DNA from: Hydractinia symbiolongicarpus
Lineage: Eukaryota > Cnidaria > Hydrozoa > Anthoathecata > Hydractiniidae
DNA length: 64,000 nt
Assembly: GCF_029227915.1 (NCBI RefSeq)
Contig: NC_079882.1
Location: 30,434,001-30,498,000, forward strand
Direction of reading: 5' to 3'
The notes below the pieces were generated by a model. That model was not told where the DNA came from, did not search any database, and saw only the letters and a program-made list of their open reading frames with translations. Each line of letters starts with the position of its first letter. Positions within the stretch are counted from its first letter, which is position 1. Below are positions 12,464 through 25,200 of the stretch, in pieces. Both the position numbers and the translations under genes were made by a program.

Positions 12464-12932
12464 CACATTTATAATGTCAAAGTCCAAAATCAGTTCAATT
12501 AAGTCCCACAGTCAATCGCTTCACTGTTAAAAGCGATGCAACCTGGTAATATCAGAAACATAAGGCTAAATACATGTTGGTACAAAAATGTGACGCAGCC
12601 GTTGTAACTCAAACACACTGATTCCGTTACAAACTCAATGAAATAAAGTTTTTGAAAATCTCTCCATTTCCTCAGCGCGCGCCAACGGCTAAGATTGTTG
12701 TAACTCAAACGGAGTGATACCGTTAGAAACTCAATGAAATGTAATTTTTGAAAATGTCTCTATTTCTTCGGCGCGAGCTAACGGCTAGGATTGGTCCCAC
12801 AGTAAAAAATGACTTATTTATCTAAATTTTTAAATGAAGCGCTACCACAGCGCCCAGTGTAATCCTTGAGTTCAAGCAACCATGTCAAATTAAGAAGAAT
12901 GTTATAGCTTTGAGTCCAATTGTCTTATTTAT
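12464..12932 (+). repeat. 469-bp extended monomer with a 96-bp internal partial repeat
   Basis: The unit runs normally to CGGCTAAGATTG near 12698. Instead of continuing to GTCCCACAG, it then restarts at TTGTAACTCAAACGGAGTG, so about 96 bp from the centre of the monomer are present twice. The second pass is of a different sub-type (GGAGTGATACC, TTCGGCGCGAGC) from the first (CACACTGATTCC, CAGCGCGCGCC), which indicates joining of two different monomers rather than simple slippage. The short shared stretch GATTG/GTTG at the joint may have helped. Confidence 0.85.
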
Positions 12933-14424
12933 CACATTTATCAGTTCAAAGTCCAAAATCAGTTCAATTAAGACACACAGTCAATTAGTTCACTGTTAAA
13001 AGCCATGTAACTTGGTAATATCAGAAACATATTGCTAAATGCATGTTGGTACGAATACGTGACGCAACCGCTGTAACTCAAACGGAGTGATACCGTTACA
13101 AATTCAATAAAATTTAGTTTTAAAAAACGTCTCTATTTCTTCAGCGCGAGCTAACGGCTAGGATTGGTCCCACAGTAAAAAATGACTTATTTATCTAAAA
13201 TATTAAATGAAGCGCTACCACAGCGCCCAGTGTATTCGCTGAGTTCCAGCAACCATGTCAGATTAAGAAGAATGTTATTTCTTGGAGTCCAATTGTCTCA
13301 TTTATCACATTTATAAGTTAAAAGTCCAAAATCAGCTCAATTAAGTCCCACAGTCAATCGTTTCACTGTTAAAAGCTATGCAAACTCGTAATATCAGAAA
13401 CATATCGCTAAATGCTTGTTGGTATGAATATGTGACGCAACCAATGTAACTCAAACGGAGTGATACCGTTACAAATTCAATGAAATTTAGTTTTTGAAAA
13501 CGTCTTTATTTCTTCAGCGCGAGCTAACGGCTAGGATTGGTCCCACAGTAAAAAATGACTTATTTATCTACATTTCTTAATAACGCGCCATCACAGCGCC
13601 CAGTGTAATCGTTGAGTTCAAGCAATCATGTCAAATTAAGAAGAAAATTCTTTCTTTGAGTCCAATTGTCTCATTTATCACATTTATAAGTTCAAAGTCC
13701 AAAATCAGTTCAATTAAGTTCCACAGTCAATTGGTTCACTGTTAAAAGCCATGTAACTTGGTAATATCTGACACATATCGCTAAACACATGTTGGTACGA
13801 ATATGTGACGCGACCGATGTACTTCAAGCGAACGGATACCGTTAGAAACTCAATGAAATGTAGTTTTTGAAACTGTCTCTATATCTTAAGCGCGTGCTAA
13901 CGGCTAGGATTGGTCCCACAGTAAAAAATGACTCATTTATCTAAACTTTTAAATGAAGCGCCACCACGGCGCCCAGTGTAATCGCTAAATTCCAGCAATC
14001 GTGTCAAATTGAGGAGAATGTTATTTCTTGGAGTTCCATTGTCTCAATCATCACATTTATAATGTCAAAGCCCAAAATCAGTTCAATTAAATCCCAGAGT
14101 CAATCGTTTCACTGTTAAAAGCCATGCAACTTGGTAATGTTTGAAACATATCGCTAAACACATATTGGTGCGAATATGTGACGCGACCGTTGTACTTCAA
14201 GCGGACGGATACCGTTAGATACTCAATGAAATGTTGTTTTTGAAACTGTCTCTATATCTTCAGCGTGTGCTAACGGCTAGGATTGGTCCCACAGTAAAAA
14301 ATGACTTATTTATCTAAATTTTTAAATGAAGCGCTACCACAGCGCCCAGTGTAATCGCTGAGTTCCAGCAACCATGTCAGATTATGAAGAATGTTACTTC
14401 TTGGAGTCCAATTGGCCCATTTAT
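12933..14424 (+). repeat. Sub-array 3: four full-length monomers
   Basis: Units start at 12933, 13306, 13679 and 14052, each 373 bp. The 13679 unit (AAGTTCCACAG, CTGACACATATC) followed by the 14052 unit (CTCAATCATCAC, AAAGCCC, CACATATTGGTGCG) forms a pair that returns at 42757/43130, 46876/47249, 56131/56504 and 63359/63732. Confidence 0.85.
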
Positions 14425-14678
14425 CACATTTACAAGTTCAAAGTCAAAAATCAGCTCAATTAAGTCCCACAGTCAATCGTTTTTGAAGTAGTTTTTGCAA
14501 CTGTCTCTATTTCTTCAGAGCAACTAACGGCAAGGATTGCTCCCACAGTAAAATATGACTTATTTATCTACAGTCTTAAATAAAGCGCTACCACAGCACC
14601 CAGTGTAATCGTTGAGTTCAAGCAATCATGTAAAATTAAGAAGAATGTTACTTCTTGGTGTTCAATTGTCTCCTTTCT
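14425..14678 (+). repeat. First short (254-bp) deletion monomer
   Basis: After CCCACAGTCAATCG the unit passes straight to TTTTTGAAGTAG and then TTTTTGCAACTG, skipping the middle of the left half. Against a 373-bp unit, 123 bp are replaced by TTGAA (net loss 118 bp); a further single-base difference gives 254. It belongs to the sub-class with TCAGAGCAACTAACGGC, and with its unusual TTTTTGCAAC it matches 43502 and 47621. The next unit (14679, TCCTTTCTCACATTC) is also of the type that tends to follow such short units further right. Confidence 0.9.
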
Positions 14679-14929
14679 CACATTCATAACGTCAAAGTTC
14701 AAAGCAGTTCAATTAAATCCCACAGGCAATCATTTCACTGGTAAAAGCGATGCAACCTGGTAATATCAGAAACATATCGCTAAATGCATGTTGGTACGAA
14801 TATGTCACGCAACCGTTGTCACTCAAACGGAGTGATACCGTTAGAAACTCAATGAAATATAGTTTTTGAAACTGTTGCTACTTCTTCAGCGCGCGCTAAC
14901 GGCTAGGATTGGTCCCACAGTATAAAATG

Positions 14930-17910
14930 ACTTATTTATCTACATCATTAAATAAAGCGCTACCAAAGCGCCCAGTGTAACCGCTGAATTCCAGCAATCA
15001 TGTCAAAATGTGAAGAATGTTATTTCTTGGAGTCCAATTGTCTCATTTATCACATTCATAAGTTCAAAGTCCAAAATCAGTTCAACTAAGTCCCTCGGTC
15101 AATTGTTTCACTGTTAAAAGCCATGCAACCTGGTAATATCTGAAACGTATCACTAAATACACGTTGGTACGAATATGTGACGAAGCCGTTGTAACTCAAA
15201 CGCACTGATACCGTTAGAAAGTCAATGAAATATAGTTGTTGAAACTGTCTCTATTTCCTCAGCGCGCGCCAACGGCTAAGATTGGTCCCACAGTACAAAA
15301 TGGCCTATTTATCTAAACTTCTAAATGAAGCGCTAGCGCTGCGCCCAGTGTAAGCGCTGAATTCCAGCAATCATGTCAAAATAAGAAGAATGTTAGTTCT
15401 TGGCGCCCAATTAGCTCATTTATCACATTGATAATGTCAAAGTCCAAAATCAGTTCAATTAAGTCCCACAGTCAATGGCTTCACTGTTAAAAGCGATGCA
15501 ATCTGGTAATATCGGAAACATAACGCTAAATGCATGTCGGTACGAATATGTGACGCAGCCGTTGTAACTCAAACGCACTGATTCCATTCGAAAGTCGATG
15601 AATTAAAGATTTTGAAGCTTTCTCTATTTCCTCAGCGCGCGCCAACGGCTAAGATTGCTCCCACAATACAAAATGACTTATTTATCTAAATTTCAAATTG
15701 AAGCGCTACCGCAGCGCCCAGAGTAATCGCTGAATTCCAGCAATCATATCAAATTAAGGAAAATGTTATTTCTTGGAGTCCAATTGTCTCATTCATCACA
15801 TTTATAAGTTCAAAGTCCAAAATCAGTTCAATTAAGTCCCACAGTCAATTGGTTCACTGTTTTAAGCCATGCAACTTGGTAATGTCTGAAACATATCGCT
15901 AAACACATGTTGGTACGAATATGTGACGCGACCTTTGTACTTCAAGTGGACGAATACCGTTAGAAACTCAATGAATTGTAGTTTTTGAAACTCTCTATAT
16001 ATCTTCAGCGCGAGCTAACGGCTAGGATTGGTCCCACAGTAAAAGAGGACTGATTTATCTACATTTTCTAATAAAGCGCTATCACAGCGCCCAGTGAAAT
16101 CGTTGAGTCCAAGCAATCATGCCAAATTAAGAAGAATGTTATTTCTTGGAGTCCATTTGTCTCATTTATCACATTTATAAGTTCAAAGTCCAAAATCAGT
16201 TCAATTAAGTCCCACAGTCAATTGTTTCACTGTTAAAAGCCATGCAACCTGGTAATAAATGAAGTATATCGCTAAATACATGTTGGTACGAATACTTGAC
16301 GCAACCGTTGTAACTCAAACGGAGTTATACCGTTACAAATTCAATGAAATTTAGCTTTTGAAAATTTCTCTATTTCTTCAGCGCGAGCTAACGGCTAGGA
16401 TTGGTCCCACAGTAAAAAATGATTTATCTACATCATTAAATAAAGCGCTACCAAAGCGCCCAGTGTAACCGCTGAATTCCAGCAATCATGTCAAAATGTG
16501 AAGAATGTTATTTCTTGGAGTCCAATTGTCTCATTTATCACATTCATAAGTTCAAAGTCCAAAATCAGTTCAACTAAGTCCCTCGGTCAATTGTTTCACT
16601 GTTAAAAGCCATGCAACCTGGTAATATCTGAAACGTATCACTAAATACACGTTGGTACGAATATGTGACGAAGCCGTTGTAACTCAAACGCACTGATACC
16701 GTTAGAAAGTCAATGAAATATAGTTGTTGAAACTGTCTCTATTTCCTCAGCGCGCGCCAACGGCTAAGATTGGTCCCACAGTACAAAATGGCCTATTTAT
16801 CTAAACTTCTAAATGAAGCGCTAGCGCTGCGCCCAGTGTAAGCGCTGAATTCCAGCAATCATGTCAAAATAAGAAGAATGTTAGTTCTTGGCGCCCAATT
16901 AGCTCATTTATCACATTGATAATGTCAAAGTCCAAAATCAGTTCAATTAAGTCCCACAGTCAATGGCTTCACTGTTAAAAGCGATGCAATCTGGTAATAT
17001 CGGAAACATAACGCTAAATGCATGTCGGTACGAATATGTGACGCAGCCGTTGTAACTCAAACGCACTGATTCCATTCGAAAGTCGATGAATTAAAGATTT
17101 TGAAGCTTTCTCTATTTCCTCAGCGCGCGCCAACGGCTAAGATTGCTCCCACAATACAAAATGACTTATTTATCTAAATTTCAAATTGAAGCGCTACCGC
17201 AGCGCCCAGAGTAATCGCTGAATTCCAGCAATCATATCAAATTAAGGAAAATGTTATTTCTTGGAGTCCAATTGTCTCATTCATCACATTTATAAGTTCA
17301 AAGTCCAAAATCAGTTCAATTAAGTCCCACAGTCAATTGGTTCACTGTTTTAAGCCATGCAACTTGGTAATGTCTGAAACATATCGCTAAACACATGTTG
17401 GTACGAATATGTGACGCGACCTTTGTACTTCAAGTGGACGAATACCGTTAGAAACTCAATGAATTGTAGTTTTTGAAACTCTCTATATATCTTCAGCGCG
17501 AGCTAACGGCTAGGATTGGTCCCACAGTAAAAGAGGACTGATTTATCTACATTTTCTAATAAAGCGCTATCACAGCGCCCAGTGAAATCGTTGAGTCCAA
17601 GCAATCATGCCAAATTAAGAAGAATGTTATTTCTTGGAGTCCATTTGTCTCATTTATCACATTTATAAGTTCAAAGTCCAAAATCAGTTCAATTAAGTCC
17701 CACAGTCAATTGTTTCACTGTTAAAAGCCATGCAACCTGGTAATAAATGAAGTATATCGCTAAATACATGTTGGTACGAATACTTGACGCAACCGTTGTA
17801 ACTCAAACGGAGTTATACCGTTACAAATTCAATGAAATTTAGCTTTTGAAAATTTCTCTATTTCTTCAGCGCGAGCTAACGGCTAGGATTGGTCCCACAG
17901 TAAAAAATGA
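14930..17910 (+). repeat. 1488-bp tandem duplication (four monomers)
   Basis: The starts 15051, 15424, 15797 and 16170 recur at 16539, 16912, 17285 and 17658. Shared private features include TACATCATTAAATAAAGCG, GCGCTAGCGCTGCGCC, TCACATTGATAATG, CATGTCGGTACG, CATTCGAAAGTCGATG and TCCATTTGTCTC. The left copy enters at TTATTTATCTACATCATT and the right copy leaves at TGATTTATCTACATTTTTAA. Confidence 0.88.
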
Positions 17911-19659
17911 TTTATCTACATTTTTAAATGAAGCGCTATCACAGCGCCCAGTGTAATCGTTGAGTTCAAGCAATCATGTCAAATTAAGAAGAGTGTTATT
18001 TCTTGGAGTCCAATTGTCTCATTTATCACATTTATAAGTTCAAAGTCCAAGATCAGTTCAATTAAGTCCCACAGTCAATTGGTTCACTGTTAAAAGCCAT
18101 GCAACTTCGTAATGTCTGAAACATATCGCTAAACACATGTTGGTACGAACATGTGACGCGGCCGTTGTACTTTAAGCGGACGGATACCGTTAGAAACTCA
18201 ATGAAGTGTAGTTTTTGAAACTGTCTCTATATCTTCAGCGCGTTCTAACGGCTAGGATTGCTCGCACAGTAAAAATTGATTTACTTATCTAAATTTTTAA
18301 ATGAAGCGCTACCACAGCGCCTAGTGTAATCGCTGAGTTCCAGCAACTATGTCAGATTAAGAAGAATGTTATTTCTTGGAGTCCAATTGCCTTATTTATC
18401 ACATTTATAAGTTCAAAGTCAAAAATCAGTTCAATTAAGTCCCACATTCAATTGGTTCACTGTTAAAAGCCATGCAACTTGGTAATCTCTGAAACATATC
18501 GCTAAACACATGTTGGTACGAATATGTGACGCAACCGTTGTACTTTAAGCGGACGGATACCGTTAGAAACTCAATGAAATGTAGTTTTTGAAACTGTCTA
18601 TATATCTTCAGCGCGTGCTAACGGCTAGAATTGCTCCCACAGTAAAAAATGACTTATTTATCTAAATTTTTACATGAAGCGCTACCACAGCGCCCAGTGT
18701 AATCGCTGAGTACCAGCAACCATGTCAGATTAAGAAGAATGTTATTTCTTGGAGTCCAATTGCCTCATTTATCACATTTGTAAGTTCAAAGTCAAAAATC
18801 AGTTCAATTAAGTCCAACATCCAATTGGTTCACTGTTAAAAGCCATGCAACTTGGTAATGTCTGAAACATATCGCTAAACACATGTTTGTACGAATATGT
18901 GACGCCATCGTTGTACTTTAAGCGGACGGATACCGTTAGCAACTCAATGAAATGTAGTTTTTGAAACTGTCTCTATATCTTCAGCGCGTGCTAACGGCTA
19001 GGATTGCTCCCACAGTAAGAAAGGACTTATTTATCTAAATTTTTAAATGAAGCGCTACCACAGCGCCCAGTGTAATCGCTGAGTTCCAGCAACCATGTTA
19101 GATTAGGAAGAATGTTATTTCTTGGAGTCCAATTGCCTGATTTATCACATTTATAAGTTCAAAGTCAAAAATCAGATCAAACAAGTCCCACAGTCAATCG
19201 TTTTTGAAGTAGTTTTTGAAACTGTCTCTACTTCTTCAGAGCGACTAACGGCAAGCATTGCTCCCACAGTAAAAAATGACTTATTTATCTAAATTTTTAA
19301 ATGAAGCGCTACCACAGCACGCAGTGTAATCGTTGAGGACAAACAATCATGTCAAATTAAGAAGAATGTTCTTTCTTAGAGTCCAATTGTTTCAATTATC
19401 ACATTCATAAGTTCAAAGTCCAAAATCAGTTTAATTAAGTCCCTCGGTCAATTGTTTCACTGTTAAGAGCCATGCAACCTGGTAATATCTGAAACATATC
19501 ACTAAATTCACGTTGGTACAAACATGTGACGCAACCGTTGTGACTCAAACGGACTGATACCGTTAGAAACTCAATGAAATATAGTTTTTGAAACTGTTGC
19601 TACTTCTTCAGCGCGCGCTAACGGCTAGGATTGGTCCCACAGTATAAAATGACTTATTT

Positions 19660-22180
19660 ATCTACATCATTAAATAAAGCGCTACCACAGCGCCCAGTGT
19701 AACCGCTGAATTCCAGCAATCATGTCAAAATGTGAAGAATGTTATTTCTTGGAGTCCAATTGTCTCATTTATCACATTCATAAGTTCAAAGTCCAAAATC
19801 AGTTCAACTAAGTCCCTCGGTCAATTGTTTCACTGTTAAAAGCCATGCAACCTGGTAATATCTGAAACGTATCACTAAATACACGTTGGTACGAATATGT
19901 GACGAAGCCGTTGTAACTCAAACGCACTGATACCGTTAGAAAGTCAATGAAATATAGTTGTTGAAACTGTCTCTATTTCCTCAGCGCGCGCCAACGGCTA
20001 AGATTGGTCCCACAGTACAAAATGGCCTATTTATCTAAACTTCTAAATGAAGCGCTAGCGCTGCGCCCAGTGTAAGCGCTGAATTCCAGCAATCATGTCA
20101 AAATAAGAAGAATGTTAGTTCTTGGCGCCCAATTAGCTCATTTATCACATTGATAATGTCAAAGTCCAAAATCAGTTCAATTAAGTCCCACAGTCAATGG
20201 CTTCACTGTTAAAAGCGATGCAATCTGGTAATATCGGAAACATAACGCTAAATGCATGTCGGTACGAATATGTGACGCAGCCGTTGTAACTCAAACGCAC
20301 TGATTCCATTCGAAAGTCGATGAATTAAAGATTTTGAAGCTTTCTCTATTTCCTCAGCGCGCGCCAACGGCTAAGATTGCTCCCACAATACAAAATGACT
20401 TATTTATCTAAATTTCAAATTGAAGCGCTACCGCAGCGCCCAGAGTAATCGCTGAATTCCAGCAATCATATCAAATTAAGGAAAATGTTATTTCTTGGAG
20501 TCCAATTGTCTCATTCATCACATTTATAAGTTCAAAGTCCAAAATAGGTTCAATTAAGTCCCACAGTCAATTGGTTCACTGTTTTAAGCCATGCAACTTG
20601 GTAATGTCTGAAACATATCGCTAAACACATGTTGGTACGAATATGTGACGCGACCTTTGTACTTCAAGTGGACGAATACCGTTAGAAACTCAATGAATTG
20701 TAGTTTTTGAAACTCTCTCTATATCTTCAGCGCGAGCTAACGGCTAGGATTGGTCCCACAGTAAAAGAGGACTGATTTATCTACATTTTCTAATAAAGCG
20801 CTATCACAGCGCCCAGTGAAATCGTTGAGTCCAAGCAATCATGCCAAATTAAGAAGAATGTTATTTCTTGGAGTCCAATTGTCTCATTTATCACATTTAT
20901 AAGTTCAAAGTCCAAGATCAGTTCAATTAAGTCCCACAGTCAATTGGTTCACTGTTAAAAGCCATGCACTTTCGTAATGTCTGAAACATATCGCTAAACA
21001 CATGTTGGTACGAACATGTGACGCGGCCGTTGTACTTTAAGCGGACGGATACCGTTAGAAACTCAATGAAGTGTAGTTTTTGAAACTGTCTCTATATCTT
21101 CAGCGCGTTCTAACGGCTAGGATTGCTCCCACAGTAAAAATTGATTTACTTATCTAAATTTTTAAATGAAGCGCTACCACAGCGCCTAGTGTAATCGCTG
21201 AGTTCCAGCAACTATGTCAGATTAAGAAGAATGTTATTTCTTGGAGTCCAATTGCCTTATTTATCACATTTATAAGTTCAAAGTCAAAAATCAGTTCAAT
21301 TAAGTCCCACATTCAATTGGTTCACTGTTAAAAGCCATGCAACTTGGTAATCTCTGAAACATATCGCTAAACACATGTTGGTACGAATATGTGACGCGAC
21401 CGTTGTACTTTAAGCGGACGGATACCGTTAGAAACTCAATGAAATGTAGTTTTTGAAACTGTCTATATATTTTCAGCGCGTGCTAACGGCTAGAATTGCT
21501 CCCACAGTAAAAAATGACTTATTTATCTAAATTTTTACATGAAGTGCTACCACAGCGCCCAGTGTAATCGCTGAGTTCCAGCAACCATGTCAGATTAGGA
21601 AGAATGTTATTTCTTGGAGTCCAATTGCCTCATTTATCACATTTGTAAGTTCAAAGTCAAAAATCAGTTCAATTAAGTCCAACATCCAATTGGTTCACTG
21701 TTAAAAGCCATGCAACTTGGTAATGTCTGAAACATATCGCTAAACACATGTTTGTACGAATATGTGACGCGATCGTTGTACTTTAAGCGGACGGATACCG
21801 TTAGCAACTCAATGAAATGTAGTTTTTGAAACTGTCTCTATATCTTCAGCGCGTGCTAACGGCTAGGATTGCTCCCACAGTAAAAAAGGACTTATTTATC
21901 TAAATTTTTAAATGAAGCGCTACCACAGCGCCCAGTGTAATCGCTGAGTTCCAGCAACCATGTTAGATTAGGAAGAATGCTATTTCTTGGAGTCCAATTG
22001 CCTGATTTATCACATTTATAAGTTCAAAGTCAAAAATCAGATCAAACAAGTCCCACAGTCAATCGTTTTTAAAGTAGTTTTTGAAACTGTCTCTACTTCT
22101 TCAGAGCGACTAACGGCAAGCATTGCTCCAACAGTAAAAAATGACTTATTTATCTAAATTTTTAAATGAAGCGCTACCAC
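19660..22180 (+). repeat. Composite duplicate of two upstream segments
   Basis: The left part to about 20865 copies the 1488-bp block (units 19773, 20146 and 20519 match 16539, 16912 and 17285). The right part copies 18.0-19.3 kb (20892, 21265, 21638 and short 22011 match 18027, 18400, 18773 and 19146). The switch lies in the GAGTCCAATTGTCTC link before 20892; the corresponding 17658 unit reads TCCATTTGTCTC. A few substitutions separate the copies (for example GCACTTTCG versus GCAACTTCG). Confidence 0.85.
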
Positions 22181-22264
22181 AGCGCGCAGTGTAATCGCTG
22201 AGTTCCAGCAACCATGTCAGATTAAGAAGAATGTTATTTCTTGGAGTCCAATTGCCTCATTTAT

Positions 22265-25200
22265 CACATTTATAAGTTCAAAGTCCAAAATCCGTTTATT
22301 TAAGTCCCACAGTTAATCGTTGCACTGTTCAAAGCGATAAAACCTAGTAATATCAGAAACATATCGCTAAATACATGTTGGTACGAATATGTGACGCAAC
22401 TGTGTAACTCAAACAGAGTTATACCGTTACAAATTCAATGAAATTTAGTTTTAGAAAACGTCTCTATTTCTTCAGTGCGAGCTAACGGCTAGGATTGGTC
22501 CCACAGTAAAAAATGACTTATTTATCTAAATTTCTTAATAAAGGGCTATCATAGCGCCCAGTGTAACTGTTGAGTTCAAGCAATCATGTCAAATTAAGAA
22601 GAATGTTATTTCTTGGTTTTCAATTGTCTCATTTATCACATTTATAAGTTCAAAGTCCAAAATCAGTTCAATTAAGTCCCACAGTCAATTCGTTCACTGT
22701 TAAAAGCCATGCAACTTGGTAATATCTGAAACATATCGCTAAACTCATGTTGGAACGAATATATTACGCGACCGATGAACTTCAAGCCGACGGAAACCGT
22801 TAGAAACTCAATAAAATGTAGTTTTTGAAACTGTATCTATATCTTCAGCGCGAGCTAACGGCTAGGATTGGTCCCACAGTAAAAGATGACTGATTTATCT
22901 ACATTTTTTAATAAAACGCTATCACAGCGCCCAGTGTAATTGTTGAGTCCAAGCAATCATGCCAAATTAAGAAGAATGTTATTTCTTGGAGTCCAATTGC
23001 CTCATTTATCACATTTGTAAGTTCAAAGTCAAAAATCAGTTCAATTAAGTCCAACATCCAATTGGTTCACTGTTAAAAACCATGCAACTTGGTAATGTCT
23101 GAAACATATCGCTAAACACATGTTTGTACGAATATGTGACGCGATCGTTGTACTTTAAGCGGACGGATACCGTTAGCAACTCAATGAAATGTAGTTTTTG
23201 AAACTGTCTCTATATCTTCAGCGCGTGCTAACGGCTAGGATTGCTCCCACAGTAAAAAATGACTTATTTATCTAAATTTTTAAATGAAGCGCTACCACAG
23301 CGCCCAGTGTAATCGCTGAGTTCCAGCAACCATGTTAGATTAAGAAGAATGTTATTTCTTGGAGTCCAATTGCCTGATTTATCACATTTATAAGTTCAAA
23401 GTCAAAAATCAGCTCAAACAAGTCCCACAGTCAATCGTTTTTGAAGTAGTTTTTGAAACTGTCTCTACTTCTTCAGAGCGACTAACGGCAAGCATTGCTC
23501 CCTCAGTAAAAAATGACTGATTTATCTAAATTTTTAAATGAAGCGCTACCACAGCGCCCAGTGTAACCGCTGAATTCCAGCAATCATGGCAAAATAAGAA
23601 GAATGTTATTTCTTGGCGTCCAATTGCCTCATTTATCACATTTATAAGTTCAAAGTCCTAAATCCGTTCAATTAAGTCCCACAGTTAATCGTTGCACTGT
23701 TCAAAGCGATAAAACCTAGTAATATCAGAAACATATCGCTAAATACATGTTGGTACGAATATGTGACGCAACTGTGTAACTCAAACAGAGTTATACCGTT
23801 ACAAATTAAATGAAATTTAGTTTTTGAAACTGCCTCTATATCTTCAGCGCGTTCTAACGGCTAGGATTGCTCCCACAGTAAAAAATGATTTACTGATCTA
23901 AATTTTTAAATGAAGCGCTACCACAGCGCCTAGTGTAATCGCTGAGTTCCAGCAACTATGTCAGATTAAGAAGAATGTTATTTCTTGGAGTCCAATTGTC
24001 TCATTTATCACATTTATAAGTTCAAAGCACAAAATCAGTTCAATTAAGTCCCACAGTCAATTGTTTCACTGTTAAAAGCCATGCAACCTTCGTAATTTCT
24101 GAAACAGATCGCTAAACACGTGTTGGTACAAATATGTGACGCAGCCGTTGTAACTCAAACGCACTGATACCGTTAGAAAGTCAATGAAATATAGTTTTTG
24201 AAACTGTCTCCATTTCCTCAGCGCGCGCCAACGGCTAAGATTGGTCCCACAGTACAAAATGATTTATTTATCTACATTTTTTAATAAAGCGCTCTCACAG
24301 CGCCCAATGTAATCTTTGAGGACAAGCAATCATGTCAAATTAAGAAGAATGTTATTTCTTGGAGTCCCATTGTTTCATTTATCACATTTATATGTTCAAT
24401 GTCCAAAACCAGTTCAACTAAGTACCACAGTCAATCGTTTCACTGTTAAAAGCGATGCAACCTGGTAACATCAGAAACAAAAGGCTAAAAACATGTTGGT
24501 ACGAATATGTGACGCAGCCGTTGTAACTCAAACGCACTGATACCGTTATAAAGTCAATGAAATAAAGTTTTTGAAATTGTCTCCATTTCCTCAGCGCTCG
24601 CTAACGGCTAAGATTTGTCCCACAATACAAAATGACTTATTTATCTAAATTTCTAAATGAAGCGCTACCGCAGCGACCAGAGTAACCGCTGAATTCCAGC
24701 AATCATGTCAAAATGTGAAGAATGTTATTTCTTGGAGTCCAATTGTCTCATTTATCACATTCATAAGTTCAAAGTCCAAAATCAGTCCAACTAAGTCCCT
24801 CTGTCAATTATTTCATTGTTAAGAGCCATGCAACCTGGTAATATCTGAAACATATCACTAAATACACGTTGGTACGAATATGTGACGCAACCGTTGTAAT
24901 TCAAACGCACTGATACCGTTAGAAAGTCAATGAAATAAGTTTTTTGAAACTGTCTTCATTTCCTCGGCGCGCGCCAACGGCTAAGATTGGTCCCCCAGTA
25001 CAAAATGACTTATTTATCTACATTTTTTAATAAAGCGCTCTCACAGCGCACAGTGTAATCGTTGAGGACAAACAATCATGTCAAATTAAGAAGAATGTTA
25101 TTTCTTGGAGTCCAATTGTCTCATTTATCACATTCATAAGTTCAAAGTCCAAAATCAGTTCAACTAAGTCCCTCGGTCAATTGTTTCATTGTTAAGAGCC

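Larger units (their letters stand above)
14425..22264 (+). repeat. Sub-array 4: block in three copies plus first short monomers
   Basis: Units start at 14425 (short), 14679, 15051, 15424, 15797, 16170, 16539, 16912, 17285, 17658, 18027, 18400, 18773, 19146 (short), 19400, 19773, 20146, 20519, 20892, 21265, 21638 and 22011 (short). About 14.93-16.42 kb repeats directly as 16.42-17.91 kb (offset 1488). A third partial copy lies at about 19.66-20.86 kb (offset 3234 from the second). From 20.87 kb the match switches to 18.0-19.3 kb (offset 2865), skipping the 17658-type unit. Units 16170 and 17658 are 369 bp because TGACTTATTTATC is shortened to TGATTTATC. Confidence 0.88.

Noticed and set aside
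12499-12708. 69-codon minus-strand open frame
   Set aside because: It crosses the 96-bp step-back joint of the extended monomer and starts at TTG; it is a chance product of the rearrangement.
14425-14678. Short units as a separate satellite family
   Set aside because: Both flanks of the deletion joint align to the standard monomer, so they are deletion derivatives of the same family.
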